Source: Deferribacteres bacterium
Lineage (GTDB): Bacteria > Chrysiogenota > Deferribacteres > Deferribacterales > Geovibrionaceae
Assembly (NCBI GenBank): GCA_023395255.1
Contig: JAEWZN010000006.1
Coordinates: forward strand, 1-64,000
DNA length: 64,000 nt
Direction of reading: 5' to 3'
Positions within the stretch are counted from its first letter, which is position 1, and each line of letters begins with the position of its first letter. A program made the position numbers and the translations under genes. The notes below the pieces were generated by a model. It ran no database searches, was not told the origin of the DNA, and saw only the letters and a list, made by a program, of their open reading frames with translations. This document shows positions 1 to 8,028 of the stretch, in pieces.

Positions 1-186
1 CTGCGAGTGAAGAAAAACTGCAAGGACGCAGGTTTTTCTGAGCAATGACAAAACAGAGATTGCTTCACCCTTTCAGGGTTCGCAATGACGTATACCGTAC
101 CAAGGATGGGACTGCGCCGTGCGAAGCCATGCTTGCTGCTGAATGCTGATAGCTCCCCTTTTTAATTTCAAAGGGGAGGGCGGGGG
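1..186 (+). repeat. fragments of dispersed hairpin repeats
   Basis: No gene is visible here. A stem-loop at 12-38 (GAAAAACTGC, loop AAGGAC, GCAG, bulged G, TTTTTC) is nearly identical to one at 6049-6075. Positions 55-90 hold a REP-like palindrome (ATTGC...GCAAT, with CCCT/AGGG inside) seen again at 5862-5896. Positions 100-126 carry CCAAGGATGG followed by the linker GCGCCGTGCGAAGC of the GGA-hairpin family, truncated after the linker. Positions 153-178 form CTCCCCTTT...AAAGGGGAG, a C-rich palindrome type also present near 28.8 and 42.8 kb. Confidence 0.75.
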
Positions 187-216
187 AGATTTAAAGAGAT
201 TATGCCTTTTGTCTGT

Positions 217-1371
217 CTAGTCCTCTTCCGGGCTGTCTGCGCTTATTTTTTCCAGACCGAGTGAATCCAGCTTTTCGAGGGGCTTGTCAAGCATTCTGCG
301 GCGGGTTCCGCTCAAAAGCTCGTATTCCTTTGCCGCGTCCTCTATCTTTTTGCCGAGGCCTTCCATCTTTCCGGTGAAGAGATCCCACTGCTTGCGGAAT
401 GTGCCCATAATTGTGAGTATTTCCGATGATGTCTGCTCAAGGCGGAAATTCTCCGCCGCCTGCCTGATCACCGCAAGAACGGAGAAGAGCGACACTGGCG
501 ATGTCAGGGCGACCTTTTTCTCAAAGGCGAAGTCCAGAACATCCGGGCATTTCTCCATCATGAAGCCGAAAATCTGCTCATTCGGGATGAAAAGCATGGC
601 GAAATCCAGCGTATTCTCAGCGGGGTCTATGTAGTCCCTGCCGGAAACCTCCTTAATCCGCTCCTTAACATCCTTGGCAAATGCCGATGCACGCGTCTTT
701 GCAGCCGCGTCTTCTGTTTCGTCCAGATATTTCAGGTAGTTTTCCAGCGGAAACTTCACATCCATATTAAGTATAGCGCCGTTGGGCATTATGAAGGTGT
801 AGTCCGGTCTGCTGCCGGAGGTTTTCAGGGTTTTCTGCCTGTAGTAGTTTACGTTTTCCATGAATCCGGCTGATTTCAGAATATCTTCCGCCATGCGTTC
901 CCCCCAGCGGCCGCGTTTGCCTGTGGAGGAGAGGGCCTCCTTGAGGGATGATGTAACCCTGAAAAGCTCTTCGGCGTTTTTGGATGTATGGCGTATCTGC
1001 TCAGAGAGGGCGGAGAATTTGGATTCCCTGTCCTTCTCAAACTCTTTTACAAGCTTTTCGACCTCGGTGAGTTCCTTGGTCATTTTATCAAGCTGGGCAT
1101 CGATCAGCGCTTTTTTGCCGTCCAGCTGGGCGGCACCTGCCTTGCGCTCATTTTCAATGTGCTTCATAAGCTCTGCCGTGGTTTTGGAGAGCGCCTCAAG
1201 GGAGAGGCCTGAGAAACTGAGCTTAAGCTGCTCCGCCATTTGCGAAACAGTTTTCTCCGCATCGAGCCGGAGAGCCTCCTGCTTCCGTGAGAGCATGGTG
1301 AAGAAAACCGCGCAGACTCCTGCGCCCGCGGTGAATCCGAGAAGAAAGATAACTATTGATGAATTTTCCAT
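217..1371 (-). CDS. rmuC: DNA recombination protein RmuC
   Basis: This 384-residue protein matches the RmuC family, which limits recombination at inverted repeats and has a nuclease-like fold. It opens with one membrane anchor (about residues 5-25, IVIFLLGFTAGAGVCAVFF), continues with a long coiled coil (about 30-135), and then has the conserved RmuC core with GKRGRWGE near 150, the SRPDYTF and LNMDVKFP stretch near 187-207, and FIPNE near 263. The length is normal for the family. The ATG at 1371 places the anchor at the N terminus, although no strong ribosome binding site is visible before it. It stands alone, next to repeat fragments at its 3' end. Confidence 0.9.
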   Translation of the reverse strand: MENSSIVIFLLGFTAGAGVCAVFFTMLSRKQEALRLDAEKTVSQMAEQLKLSFSGLSLEALSKTTAELMKHIENERKAGAAQLDGKKALIDAQLDKMTKELTEVEKLVKEFEKDRESKFSALSEQIRHTSKNAEELFRVTSSLKEALSSTGKRGRWGERMAEDILKSAGFMENVNYYRQKTLKTSGSRPDYTFIMPNGAILNMDVKFPLENYLKYLDETEDAAAKTRASAFAKDVKERIKEVSGRDYIDPAENTLDFAMLFIPNEQIFGFMMEKCPDVLDFAFEKKVALTSPVSLFSVLAVIRQAAENFRLEQTSSEILTIMGTFRKQWDLFTGKMEGLGKKIEDAAKEYELLSGTRRRMLDKPLEKLDSLGLEKISADSPEED

Positions 1372-1468
1372 GATCAGAATTTAGCAGAAAGAGAATAAGC
1401 GGGCAATATGGTTTGTTCTTTTGCCGATTCTGTTTTAAATTATATTCAGCAAATTTCGGAGTGTTCCA

Positions 1469-2656
1469 TTGGTTCATAAGGGTTTTACTTTTCTTATATG
1501 CGATGCGGGCGGGCTGGTTCCCCTTGCCGCTGTTCTGCGCAGGCTCACTGCGGGCGGGGAAGCTGTTTTTCCGTTTGTCCCTGTCCCGTTCTCTCCGCGT
1601 ATGTCTCACACCCTCTGCGGTGCGGGAACTTCTGCGGATGCTTATATGCTGTCTCTTGCTTGCGGCATAAACGCCTCTTACCTCATGTCTCTCAGGGTGA
1701 AGGCGGGAAGCGTTCCTGATTCCGAAACCTATGAAAACGCCGCAGCAAGGCTTGAGGAAATATCGGCAAGCGCAGCCTATGACCGAATAGCCCTTGTTCT
1801 GGATGCTGACTGCGGCGAATGGGGCGAGGAGCTGGCGGGGCTCATATGCGGCGGCGTTTATCTCTGCGGAGGCAGCGCATCTGTCATGGCAGTCTGGGAC
1901 GGGGCATCGGACGAACTGAGGGCGCTTATGAAAGGTGCTCTGCTTTCGGAGAAGAGCTGGAGCTTTCTTGCTAAGCCGCCCCTGCCTGTGATTGCCGCTG
2001 TGCCGGAAAATTTGCCGGAGGCAGAGATTCTGCCGGATTTATGTATTTTCGGCAATACGGACGGTGTGAAAACAGGGGTGATCAATCTTCCTTCCATGGC
2101 GGACTGTGATGATGCCGTCCCGTTTCTCATGTCCATGGATTTCAGTATATCGGTAATAAATGAGCCGCACGAGGCAGATGAATGCGGCATACTGATACTC
2201 CCTTCCAGCGAAAATCCGAGGAGCGATCTCCGCTTTCTAGAAAAAAGGGGATTTGATGCCAAGCTTAGGGAAGTTTTCGGGCATAAGCCTCTGATAGCAT
2301 TCGGTACTGGGTTTTCCATGCTGGGGTCGAGGTTCAGCTTCGAAAGCGGAACGGAGACTGGGATCTTTTCCGGACTGGGGCTGAGTGATTATGAATCGGT
2401 TGTGCGCGGAGGCAGGAGGCTTGTCTGTTCCAAGTTCCGTTTCAGCGGCGAGAAGTGGCTTTTCCACCCGATCAGCGTCAGTGAGGAATATCTTTTCGCG
2501 GGCATCCCTTTCCACGGGGAGACGGCAAGCGAGCCTGTGCGGAATTTGCTGCACATGGCGCTAAAGATTAAGCCTGATTTTTCCGAATATATCATAGCGG
2601 CGCGCGCACTTGGTGTTCTGGCCGATAAATGCATAGTGAAAAATAATATCTTCTGA
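1469..2656 (+). CDS. degenerate cobyric acid synthase (CobQ)-like protein
   Basis: The 395-residue product keeps the two-part outline of CobQ: a dethiobiotin-synthetase-like N-terminal domain and a class I glutamine amidotransferase-like C-terminal domain. The latter shows GILILPSSENPRSDL (CobQ: ILPGSKNTxxDL) and AFGTGFSMLG where active enzymes have GICGGYQMLG, so the catalytic cysteine is replaced by glycine. The N terminus reads LICDAGGLVPLA in place of the GTSSDAGKS P-loop, so nucleotide binding also looks lost. The start is a TTG with GGAG at 1458-1461 ahead of it. The siroheme-synthase-like gene 13 bp downstream supports a tetrapyrrole link. It is probably non-catalytic; its function is unknown. 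Confidence 0.6.
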   Translation: MVHKGFTFLICDAGGLVPLAAVLRRLTAGGEAVFPFVPVPFSPRMSHTLCGAGTSADAYMLSLACGINASYLMSLRVKAGSVPDSETYENAAARLEEISASAAYDRIALVLDADCGEWGEELAGLICGGVYLCGGSASVMAVWDGASDELRALMKGALLSEKSWSFLAKPPLPVIAAVPENLPEAEILPDLCIFGNTDGVKTGVINLPSMADCDDAVPFLMSMDFSISVINEPHEADECGILILPSSENPRSDLRFLEKRGFDAKLREVFGHKPLIAFGTGFSMLGSRFSFESGTETGIFSGLGLSDYESVVRGGRRLVCSKFRFSGEKWLFHPISVSEEYLFAGIPFHGETASEPVRNLLHMALKIKPDFSEYIIAARALGVLADKCIVKNNIF

Positions 2657-2669
2657 CAATGGGAGGCCT

Positions 2670-3077
2670 ATGGTTCCGTTTATTTTCAACCTTACGGATA
2701 AAAAAATTCTTGTGGCGGGCGGAGGTGCGGAAGCCGAGTCTCTGCTTGTGCAGTTTCTGGGGCATGACCCGGAGATAAAGGTTATTTCACCCGCATGCAC
2801 CGAAAATATCAGGCTTTTTCACAGGTTCGGCCGCATAGCGCTTGAAGAGAGATGGGCGGAGGAAACCGATGTGGATTCTTCCTGCTACTTTGTTTTTGCC
2901 GTTACAGGGGACGCTGAGGTGGATGCAGAGGTCGGAACATGGGCGCGCAGAGCACATGTGCCTGTATATGTGCTGAATAATCCGCAGATTTCTGACTTTG
3001 AACCTGAAAAAGATGAAAAGAATGAGACCGGTGATTTTGACAGAATCAAAGAACTCCTTCAGGCAAGGCGCGGCTAA
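2670..3077 (+). CDS. siroheme synthase N-terminal-like (precorrin-2 dehydrogenase-like) protein
   Basis: This 135-residue protein matches the N-terminal NAD-binding domain of CysG/SirC/Met8, which oxidises precorrin-2 to sirohydrochlorin. It begins FIFNLTDKKILVAGGGAEAE, with the GGG nucleotide-binding turn, and continues with VISPACTENI and the VFAVTGDAEVDAEV segment that parallels the VIAATDD motif. It is shorter than the usual 150-220 residues and lacks the dimerisation/chelatase part, so it may be an oxidase-only or a regulatory remnant. GGGAGG lies at 2661-2666. It forms a two-gene unit with the CobQ-like gene and converges on the next gene with a 4-bp overlap of stop codons. Confidence 0.7.
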   Translation: MVPFIFNLTDKKILVAGGGAEAESLLVQFLGHDPEIKVISPACTENIRLFHRFGRIALEERWAEETDVDSSCYFVFAVTGDAEVDAEVGTWARRAHVPVYVLNNPQISDFEPEKDEKNETGDFDRIKELLQARRG

Positions 3078-3433
3078 TCCTGAAAGGTGGGCAGGCTGAG
3101 GATATACCATGTCACCCCTGCTCCTGCGGCAGTGAGGATGAGGAATACAAGGATGCTGCCCGAAATCACAGATGAGAAAATAAGGGAAAACCAGAGAAGG
3201 CAGAGGGCGCGTATTTTTATTCTGCGGCTTATGCCCAGTCCGTTTTCATAATTTCTGATTATATCTCCGAAGTATCTGTTTTTCAGGAGCATTTTGTGAA
3301 ACTTCTCCGAGCTGCGGGCAAAACAGGCTGCCGCCAGAAGTACAAACGGAGTGGTGGGCATAACCGGGAGAAAGATTCCGACTATGCCCAGAAAGAGTGA
3401 TATAAAACCAAGAATAATAAGGATTATTTTCAT
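3074..3433 (-). CDS. DUF454 (YbaN-like) inner membrane protein
   Basis: A 119-residue membrane protein of the YbaN/DUF454 family. The hallmark LPVMPTTPFVLLAAACFARSS follows the first membrane segment, with the family's short NRYFGDIIRNYENGLGISRRIK loop and two further hydrophobic segments near 80-112. The function of the family is not established. The gene is monocistronic and ends tail to tail with the siroheme-synthase-like gene. Confidence 0.85.
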   Translation of the reverse strand: MKIILIILGFISLFLGIVGIFLPVMPTTPFVLLAAACFARSSEKFHKMLLKNRYFGDIIRNYENGLGISRRIKIRALCLLWFSLIFSSVISGSILVFLILTAAGAGVTWYILSLPTFQD

Positions 3434-3534
3434 CTGCTCTCCTGAGTATGCTCCAATATAAAAACATAACCCGGATAATGCAATAAAAGTTTATTTGAAG
3501 CTTAAAACTTTCGCAGGATGCAAGGCTCCTTATA

Positions 3535-5505
3535 TCAGTACCTGAATTTTTCGATGGACTGTCTCAGTGATTCCGCGGTGGATTCAAGGTCGCTGAGTGT
3601 TTCAGCTATCTCGTTTACTGCTGCTGCGCTCTGCTCTATTCCGGCGGATATTCCGGTTGTGCTGTGCCCTGTGTGCTGAATGGCTTCGGACTGCTCATTA
3701 ACAGAAACAGTGATAATGCTGTTTTTTTCCGCAACGTCGGCCACGGCGCTGTTTATCCTGTCGAAGGCGCTTTTTGTGCTTTCGGACTGCATAACACATT
3801 TCTCAACATTGTCTGAGGCTGCCTGCGCGCCTCTTACAGCGTTTTCTGTTTCTGTTTTGAAAAGGGTTACAATGCTGATTATCTCCCCTGTTGATGACTG
3901 AGTTTTTTCAGCGAGCTTCCGCACTTCGTCCGCAACAACCGCAAAACCTCTGCCCGCTTCACCGGCTCTTGCCGCCTCTATGGCCGCATTCAGTGCCAGA
4001 AGGTTTGTCTGATCGGCTATTTCGTTTATAACTTTGACAATATCGCCTATCTCGTGAGATGTTTCGCCAAGTTTCTTAATCGTCTTTGCCAGGCTGTCGC
4101 TGTCATTTTTTATGGCAGTAATCAGCCCGACTATGCTTTCCAGTTCGGCACGCCCGTCAGCTATGCTTTTTGTGGCCGACTGTGCTGCATGCTCCACCTC
4201 TTTTATGTTTCCTTCGATGGAAACTGCGGTGGCGCTCATTTCGCTCATTGCTGCCGCTATGCCTGTGACCTCTTTAGACTGCTCGCTGAATGTCACGGAG
4301 AGCTCTTCCACCGCGGCGGCAAGCTGGGTTGTGCCTGATGCTGCAACGGATACGGATTTAGCCGTGCCGCTCACCAGAAACTGGATGTTCTCAATAAAGC
4401 AGTTAACATTTGCCGCCAGTTCACCTATTTCATCACGGTTGGATACATTGATCCGCCTTGTCAGGTCTCCGTCACCTTCATTAAGCTGGGCAGTGAGGTT
4501 GATCAGCAGCCGGATATTGCCTATCACAGATTTCAGGAGAACAAGGATGAGCGAAACAAAGGCTGTAAAACCTACAACCGCCATTATCCCTGTGAGGGAA
4601 AGCTGGCTCTTGGCGGCTGTTATCCGGGAGTTCATGTAGTCTGTCATGGTGAGTGCTATGAAATCTTCTGTCTCTTTCATTGCGTTTATTTTCCGGGTCA
4701 TAAGGCTGAACCATTCCTCGGCGTTTACACCGAAGCCGCCCTCAGCACTTTTTGCCGCAGCGGTTTTTTCCATTTCTGCCGCTTTCAGACTGTAGTCAGA
4801 GTTTTCGGCATTGTCTGAGCTGACAGCAAATTCTTTTCTGGCGCTCCAGCCAAAGGATGAAAGATAAGCTTTCCTCTCACTGGCCAGACGCAGGTACTTT
4901 TCATACATACCGTCAGCAAAACGGTCGTCCGCGAAGACAGAAGCCAGAACAGCGCGCATAAGCCCTGTCTGTTCCTTGGCACTCATGTAATTGGTATATG
5001 CGATTATATCCTTGGCAAGCTGAGGGTCACTGACATCAGCCGCCATGTGGGAAACAGCGCTGAGAAACAGCCTGTTTATTTCTGAGTAGTAGTTAATTAC
5101 CTCCGCGGGTGCGGCTTTTCGGGTTTCGGTATCTCTGCGTATTTCTGCAAGCCTGCCAAGTCCGTTCATGGCATTTGTTATGCCTTCTGATTTGAAAGAC
5201 GCTTCCTCTGAGGCTTTTCTGATTTTTTCCAGTGCCGCATCAGTGGCGGTGTGCTGAGTGTTTAAACTGCTGAGAAAAGACTTGTCACCGCCGGAAAGAT
5301 AACCTGCGGAAAGCCCGCGCTCCTTCTGGAGCTCGTGCACGAGGGCGCTGGATGAAACTGAAAATTCAACAAACTGCCGGAGCGCTTTTGTTCTCATCAG
5401 TATGTCTGCATCCTGAAAAAGTCCGGAGACAGTGTAGAACGTAAGCATAATAAACGGAATTAACAGTGCCGAGAGTACTTTTGTTTTTATTGACATATTT
5501 TTCAC
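3535..5505 (-). CDS. methyl-accepting chemotaxis protein with NIT sensor domain
   Basis: A 656-residue chemoreceptor. A first membrane segment (about 8-28) precedes a periplasmic helical NIT domain, a nitrate/nitrite-type sensor, recognised by [18 protein letters not shown] near 54-71. A second membrane segment lies near 305-325, followed by a HAMP domain ([20 protein letters not shown]) and the cytoplasmic hairpin with the conserved tip [39 protein letters not shown]. It should pass ligand state to CheA/CheW. The start may be GTG at 5505 (AAAGG seven bases ahead) or ATG at 5496. A palindrome just upstream suggests transcriptional control. Confidence 0.92.
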   Translation of the reverse strand: MKNMSIKTKVLSALLIPFIMLTFYTVSGLFQDADILMRTKALRQFVEFSVSSSALVHELQKERGLSAGYLSGGDKSFLSSLNTQHTATDAALEKIRKASEEASFKSEGITNAMNGLGRLAEIRRDTETRKAAPAEVINYYSEINRLFLSAVSHMAADVSDPQLAKDIIAYTNYMSAKEQTGLMRAVLASVFADDRFADGMYEKYLRLASERKAYLSSFGWSARKEFAVSSDNAENSDYSLKAAEMEKTAAAKSAEGGFGVNAEEWFSLMTRKINAMKETEDFIALTMTDYMNSRITAAKSQLSLTGIMAVVGFTAFVSLILVLLKSVIGNIRLLINLTAQLNEGDGDLTRRINVSNRDEIGELAANVNCFIENIQFLVSGTAKSVSVAASGTTQLAAAVEELSVTFSEQSKEVTGIAAAMSEMSATAVSIEGNIKEVEHAAQSATKSIADGRAELESIVGLITAIKNDSDSLAKTIKKLGETSHEIGDIVKVINEIADQTNLLALNAAIEAARAGEAGRGFAVVADEVRKLAEKTQSSTGEIISIVTLFKTETENAVRGAQAASDNVEKCVMQSESTKSAFDRINSAVADVAEKNSIITVSVNEQSEAIQHTGHSTTGISAGIEQSAAAVNEIAETLSDLESTAESLRQSIEKFRY

Positions 5506-5531
5506 GGCTTCACCTTTATCAGAGAGAATTA

Positions 5532-5551
5532 TTTGTAATATACATTACAAA
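5532..5551. promoter_or_regulatory. CRP/FNR-type palindrome before the NIT chemoreceptor gene
   Basis: A perfect inverted repeat, TTTGTAATATACATTACAAA, lies 27-46 bases upstream of the chemoreceptor start. Written as TGTAA-N6-TTACA it has the half-site spacing of CRP/FNR-family operators. The regulator is not identifiable from this window. Confidence 0.5.
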
Positions 5552-5626
5552 CCATGAAAAATAATTGACCAATATCAATTTACTGAATAGCAGCGGAAGA
5601 AAGATATGTCTCAGTTCTTCAATAAC

Positions 5627-6223
5627 CTCAAACTGACAGGATGACGTACTACAGAGTCACTGCGAAGAGCAACGCGGCAGTCTTTAAATATACATAGAGA
5701 TTGCGAAGCAGTAATTCAGGCACATGGATGTGCCCGTGGAGTGCGTACCGCAAGGCATACAACTCCAAGGATGGAGTTTCGCCGTGCGAAGCGAAGCCTT
5801 GCTTTGCAAGGCGCGAGCGTGTACAGAAAAGGGACAGGACGTGCCCTTTTCTGCGGCAAGACAGAGATTGCTTCACCCTTTGAGGGTTCGCAATGACGCA
5901 AGACAGCTCCCAAGGATGGGACTGCGCCGTGCGAAAAGGTGTTACAAGGCACATGGATGTGTCCACGGAGCGCGTACCGCAACGTATGTAAGGAACGCAC
6001 AGCGTAGTGAGAGCAGCAAGCGGCTGTGCCGCGCAGGCTGCGAGTGAAGAAAAACTGCAAGGATGCAGGTTTTTCAGAACAATATAAATTAAGACAGGAT
6101 GTTCAGTTTGATGTTATTAAACAGTCCCAAGGATGGGACTGCGCCGTGCGAAGCGAAGCCGAACTGAGTTCGGCGCGAGCGTGTACATCAAACTGACAGG
6201 ATGTTCAGTTTGATGTTATTAAA
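5627..6223 (+). repeat. hairpin-dense region: two full GGA-hairpin modules plus related hairpins and REP-like palindromes
   Basis: No credible gene lies between 5506 and 6288. Stem-loops with GGA in the loop sit at 5719-5734 (GGCACA TGGA TGTGCC), 5761-5778 (AACTCCA AGGA TGGAGTT), 5824-5853, 5908-5921, 5948-5964, 6049-6075, 6122-6141 (CAGTCCCA AGGA TGGGACTG) and 6185-6216. Two complete three-hairpin modules are 5761-5853 and 6122-6216. Each has the linker CGCCGTGCGAAGCGAA, a middle hairpin (GCCTTGC-TTT-GCAAGGC at 5796-5812; GCCGAAC-TGA-GTTCGGC at 6158-6174), then GCGAGCGTGT and a third hairpin with loop AGGAY. REP-like palindromes lie at 5656-5683 and 5862-5896. A 29-bp direct repeat occurs at 6093-6121 and 6195-6223. 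Whether the region is transcribed is unknown. Confidence 0.8.
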
Positions 6224-6227
6224 TAAG

Positions 6228-6251
6228 ACGGGAAGCCCGAAGGCTTCCCGT
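6228..6251 (-). terminator. terminator of citrate synthase gene
   Basis: A 10-bp GC-rich stem (ACGGGAAGCC, four-base TTCG loop on the minus strand) followed by CTTATTT lies 38 bases past the citrate synthase stop codon. It fits a rho-independent terminator. Confidence 0.8.
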
Positions 6252-6288
6252 TTACGTATTATAGGTTTTGCGTGAAGGATTGCAGTAA

Positions 6289-7593
6289 TTATTTTTTAAT
6301 TCCAGCAGCAGCTTCCAGCATGTCAGTAGTGACAGATTTCGGACGCTCGATCGGGTAGCCGAGGGCTCTGTCCCAAGTGATGTTTGCAAGAACGCCGATG
6401 GCTCTGCCCACACCGAAGAGAACTGTGTAGAAATCGTACTCTCTGAGACCGTAGAACCACTGGATAACGCCGGACTGTGCATCCACGTTAGGCCATGGGT
6501 TTTTAGCTTTTCCGTGCTCCATAAGGATGTCGGGAGCAACATCGTAAATCATTGCCACAACTTTGAAGAGTTCATCTTCGGGAAGGTATTTCTGGCAGTA
6601 TTCACGCTGAGAAGTGTATCTGGGGTCAGTTTTTCTGAGAACGGCGTGGCCGTAACCGGGGATAACCTGACCGCTGTTGAGTGTATCCCAAAGGAATTTT
6701 TTAAGATCTTCTTTAGTGGGCACTTTTCCGCCGAGTTTAGCGTAAACATCCTGAATCCAGCCGAGAACTTCCTGATTTGCAAGACCGTGAAGGGGGCCTG
6801 CAAGACCGTTGAGACCTGCGGACAGTGAGTAGAAAGCATCGCTGAGAGCAGAAGCCACAAGGTGGGTAGTGTGAGCGGAAACGTTTCCTGACTCATGGTC
6901 TGAGTGGAGGATGAAGTACATTCTTGCAACATCATCATAAGGATTGTCGATTCCCATCATGTGTGCAAAGTTGCCGCCGAAGTCAAGGCTTCTGTCGGAT
7001 GCGATGGGAGTGTCGCCTTTATATTTCATTCTGTAGATGTAGGCTGCTATTTCGGGAAGTTTAGCGAGAAGATCGCATGAATCTTCATACATGGGTTCCC
7101 ACGCAGTCATTTTGTTGAAGCCTTCTGCGTAGAATTTTGCGAATTTTGATTCACGCTGCATAGCAAGAACAGCCGCAGAAAGCATAGTCATGGGGTGAGT
7201 GTCTCTGGGCATAGCTCTGAGAATATCTATAACATACTGGGGAACCTGAGCTCTTTTCTTGAAGTCTTCAACTACTTCTTCGGCCTGAGCCTTAGTGGGT
7301 ATTTCGCCTGTGAGAAGGAAATACCAGAAGCCTTCAACATAGGGATAATCCTTTCCGTTGGGTTTCGGGAGTTTTTCCATTACTTCGGGGATGGTAAGTC
7401 CGCGGAAGCGTATTCCTTCCACCGGGTCAAGATATGAAATGTCGGTAACAAGGCACTTAACGCTTCTTGCACCGCCGATAGCCTGTCCTATTGTAACTTC
7501 ACCTATTTTAACGTCGCCGAACTCTTTTGTGAGTCTGGCCGTTCTGGGGCGATGTTCCTCAATTTTCTTCTTAAGAACGTCCTTAAGTCCCAT
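6289..7593 (-). CDS. gltA: citrate synthase, mitochondrial-like type
   Basis: A 434-residue citrate synthase, which condenses oxaloacetate with acetyl-CoA at the entry of the TCA cycle. The sequence resembles the long eukaryotic-type enzyme known from Geobacter rather than the common bacterial type II form: LDPVEGIRFRGLTIPEV near 56, LHSDHESGNVSAHTTHLVASALSDAFYSLSAGLNGLAGPLHGLANQEV near 229-276 (first two active-site histidines), and PGYGHAVLRKTDPRY near 314 (third histidine region). AAGGAGG sits nine bases before the ATG. A sigma-70 promoter and a GntR-type palindrome lie upstream, and a terminator follows. Type assignment is by recall only. Confidence 0.93.
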   Translation of the reverse strand: MGLKDVLKKKIEEHRPRTARLTKEFGDVKIGEVTIGQAIGGARSVKCLVTDISYLDPVEGIRFRGLTIPEVMEKLPKPNGKDYPYVEGFWYFLLTGEIPTKAQAEEVVEDFKKRAQVPQYVIDILRAMPRDTHPMTMLSAAVLAMQRESKFAKFYAEGFNKMTAWEPMYEDSCDLLAKLPEIAAYIYRMKYKGDTPIASDRSLDFGGNFAHMMGIDNPYDDVARMYFILHSDHESGNVSAHTTHLVASALSDAFYSLSAGLNGLAGPLHGLANQEVLGWIQDVYAKLGGKVPTKEDLKKFLWDTLNSGQVIPGYGHAVLRKTDPRYTSQREYCQKYLPEDELFKVVAMIYDVAPDILMEHGKAKNPWPNVDAQSGVIQWFYGLREYDFYTVLFGVGRAIGVLANITWDRALGYPIERPKSVTTDMLEAAAGIKK

Positions 7594-7645
7594 TAGTATG
7601 CCTCCTTGTTATTATAATAATCTTCAATTTTATACCGCTGTTTAT

Positions 7646-7693
7646 TTTCTATCACTAAGACCATTCAATGTCAATAGGGAAATTGTATACAAT
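7646..7693 (-). promoter_or_regulatory. citrate synthase promoter with GntR/FCD-type operator
   Basis: On the minus strand TTGACA (7669-7674) and TAGAAA (7646-7651) are separated by 17 bases. The perfect palindrome ATTGTATACAAT (7682-7693) lies just upstream of the -35 box, centred 13.5 bases from its first base, about -48.5 from the likely start. The same arrangement occurs before the GntR gene at 11706-11752. Confidence 0.65.
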
Positions 7694-8028
7694 GTACATT
7701 AAAAAATCAGGTAAACAGCCATAATAAAATAGTTGTTTTAAGTGTTTAAAGCCTTTTGTATCAGGCTTTAGAAGGGGTTAAATCTGCTCTTGATCCCGCA
7801 TGAGCCTGTCAGGGCTAAATTATCTTTAGTTCAATTACCAGAAATAAACAGAGATTTGATAAGGGGGAATAAAAGAGGATTATCGGTATAGTTTATAGAT
7901 GTGCCGCAGAAGCCTTGCGGACGGCTTTCCGAGATCGGGTTTTAAAGATGATTTCTATTTCACAGACTTGAATAATTTTGAAAGTGCTGATAAAAATAGA
8001 TTTCGTCTGCTATAAAGAGGGGGAGTTT
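7694..8028. other. intergenic stretch without a recognised gene
   Basis: The spacer between the citrate synthase operator and the DMT permease is AT-rich and has no supported gene. Around 7900-7945 there are short complementary runs (CCGCA/TGCGG and AAGCC/GGCTT) that could fold, but I recognise no known riboswitch. Confidence 0.4.

Noticed and set aside
5649..6060. Several overlapping open frames of 100-114 residues on both strands
   Set aside because: They translate the palindromic repeat block, lack ribosome binding sites and have repetitive, non-protein-like composition.
7895..7950. Possible riboswitch before the DMT permease
   Set aside because: Short complementary runs exist, but no conserved core of any riboswitch I know could be matched.
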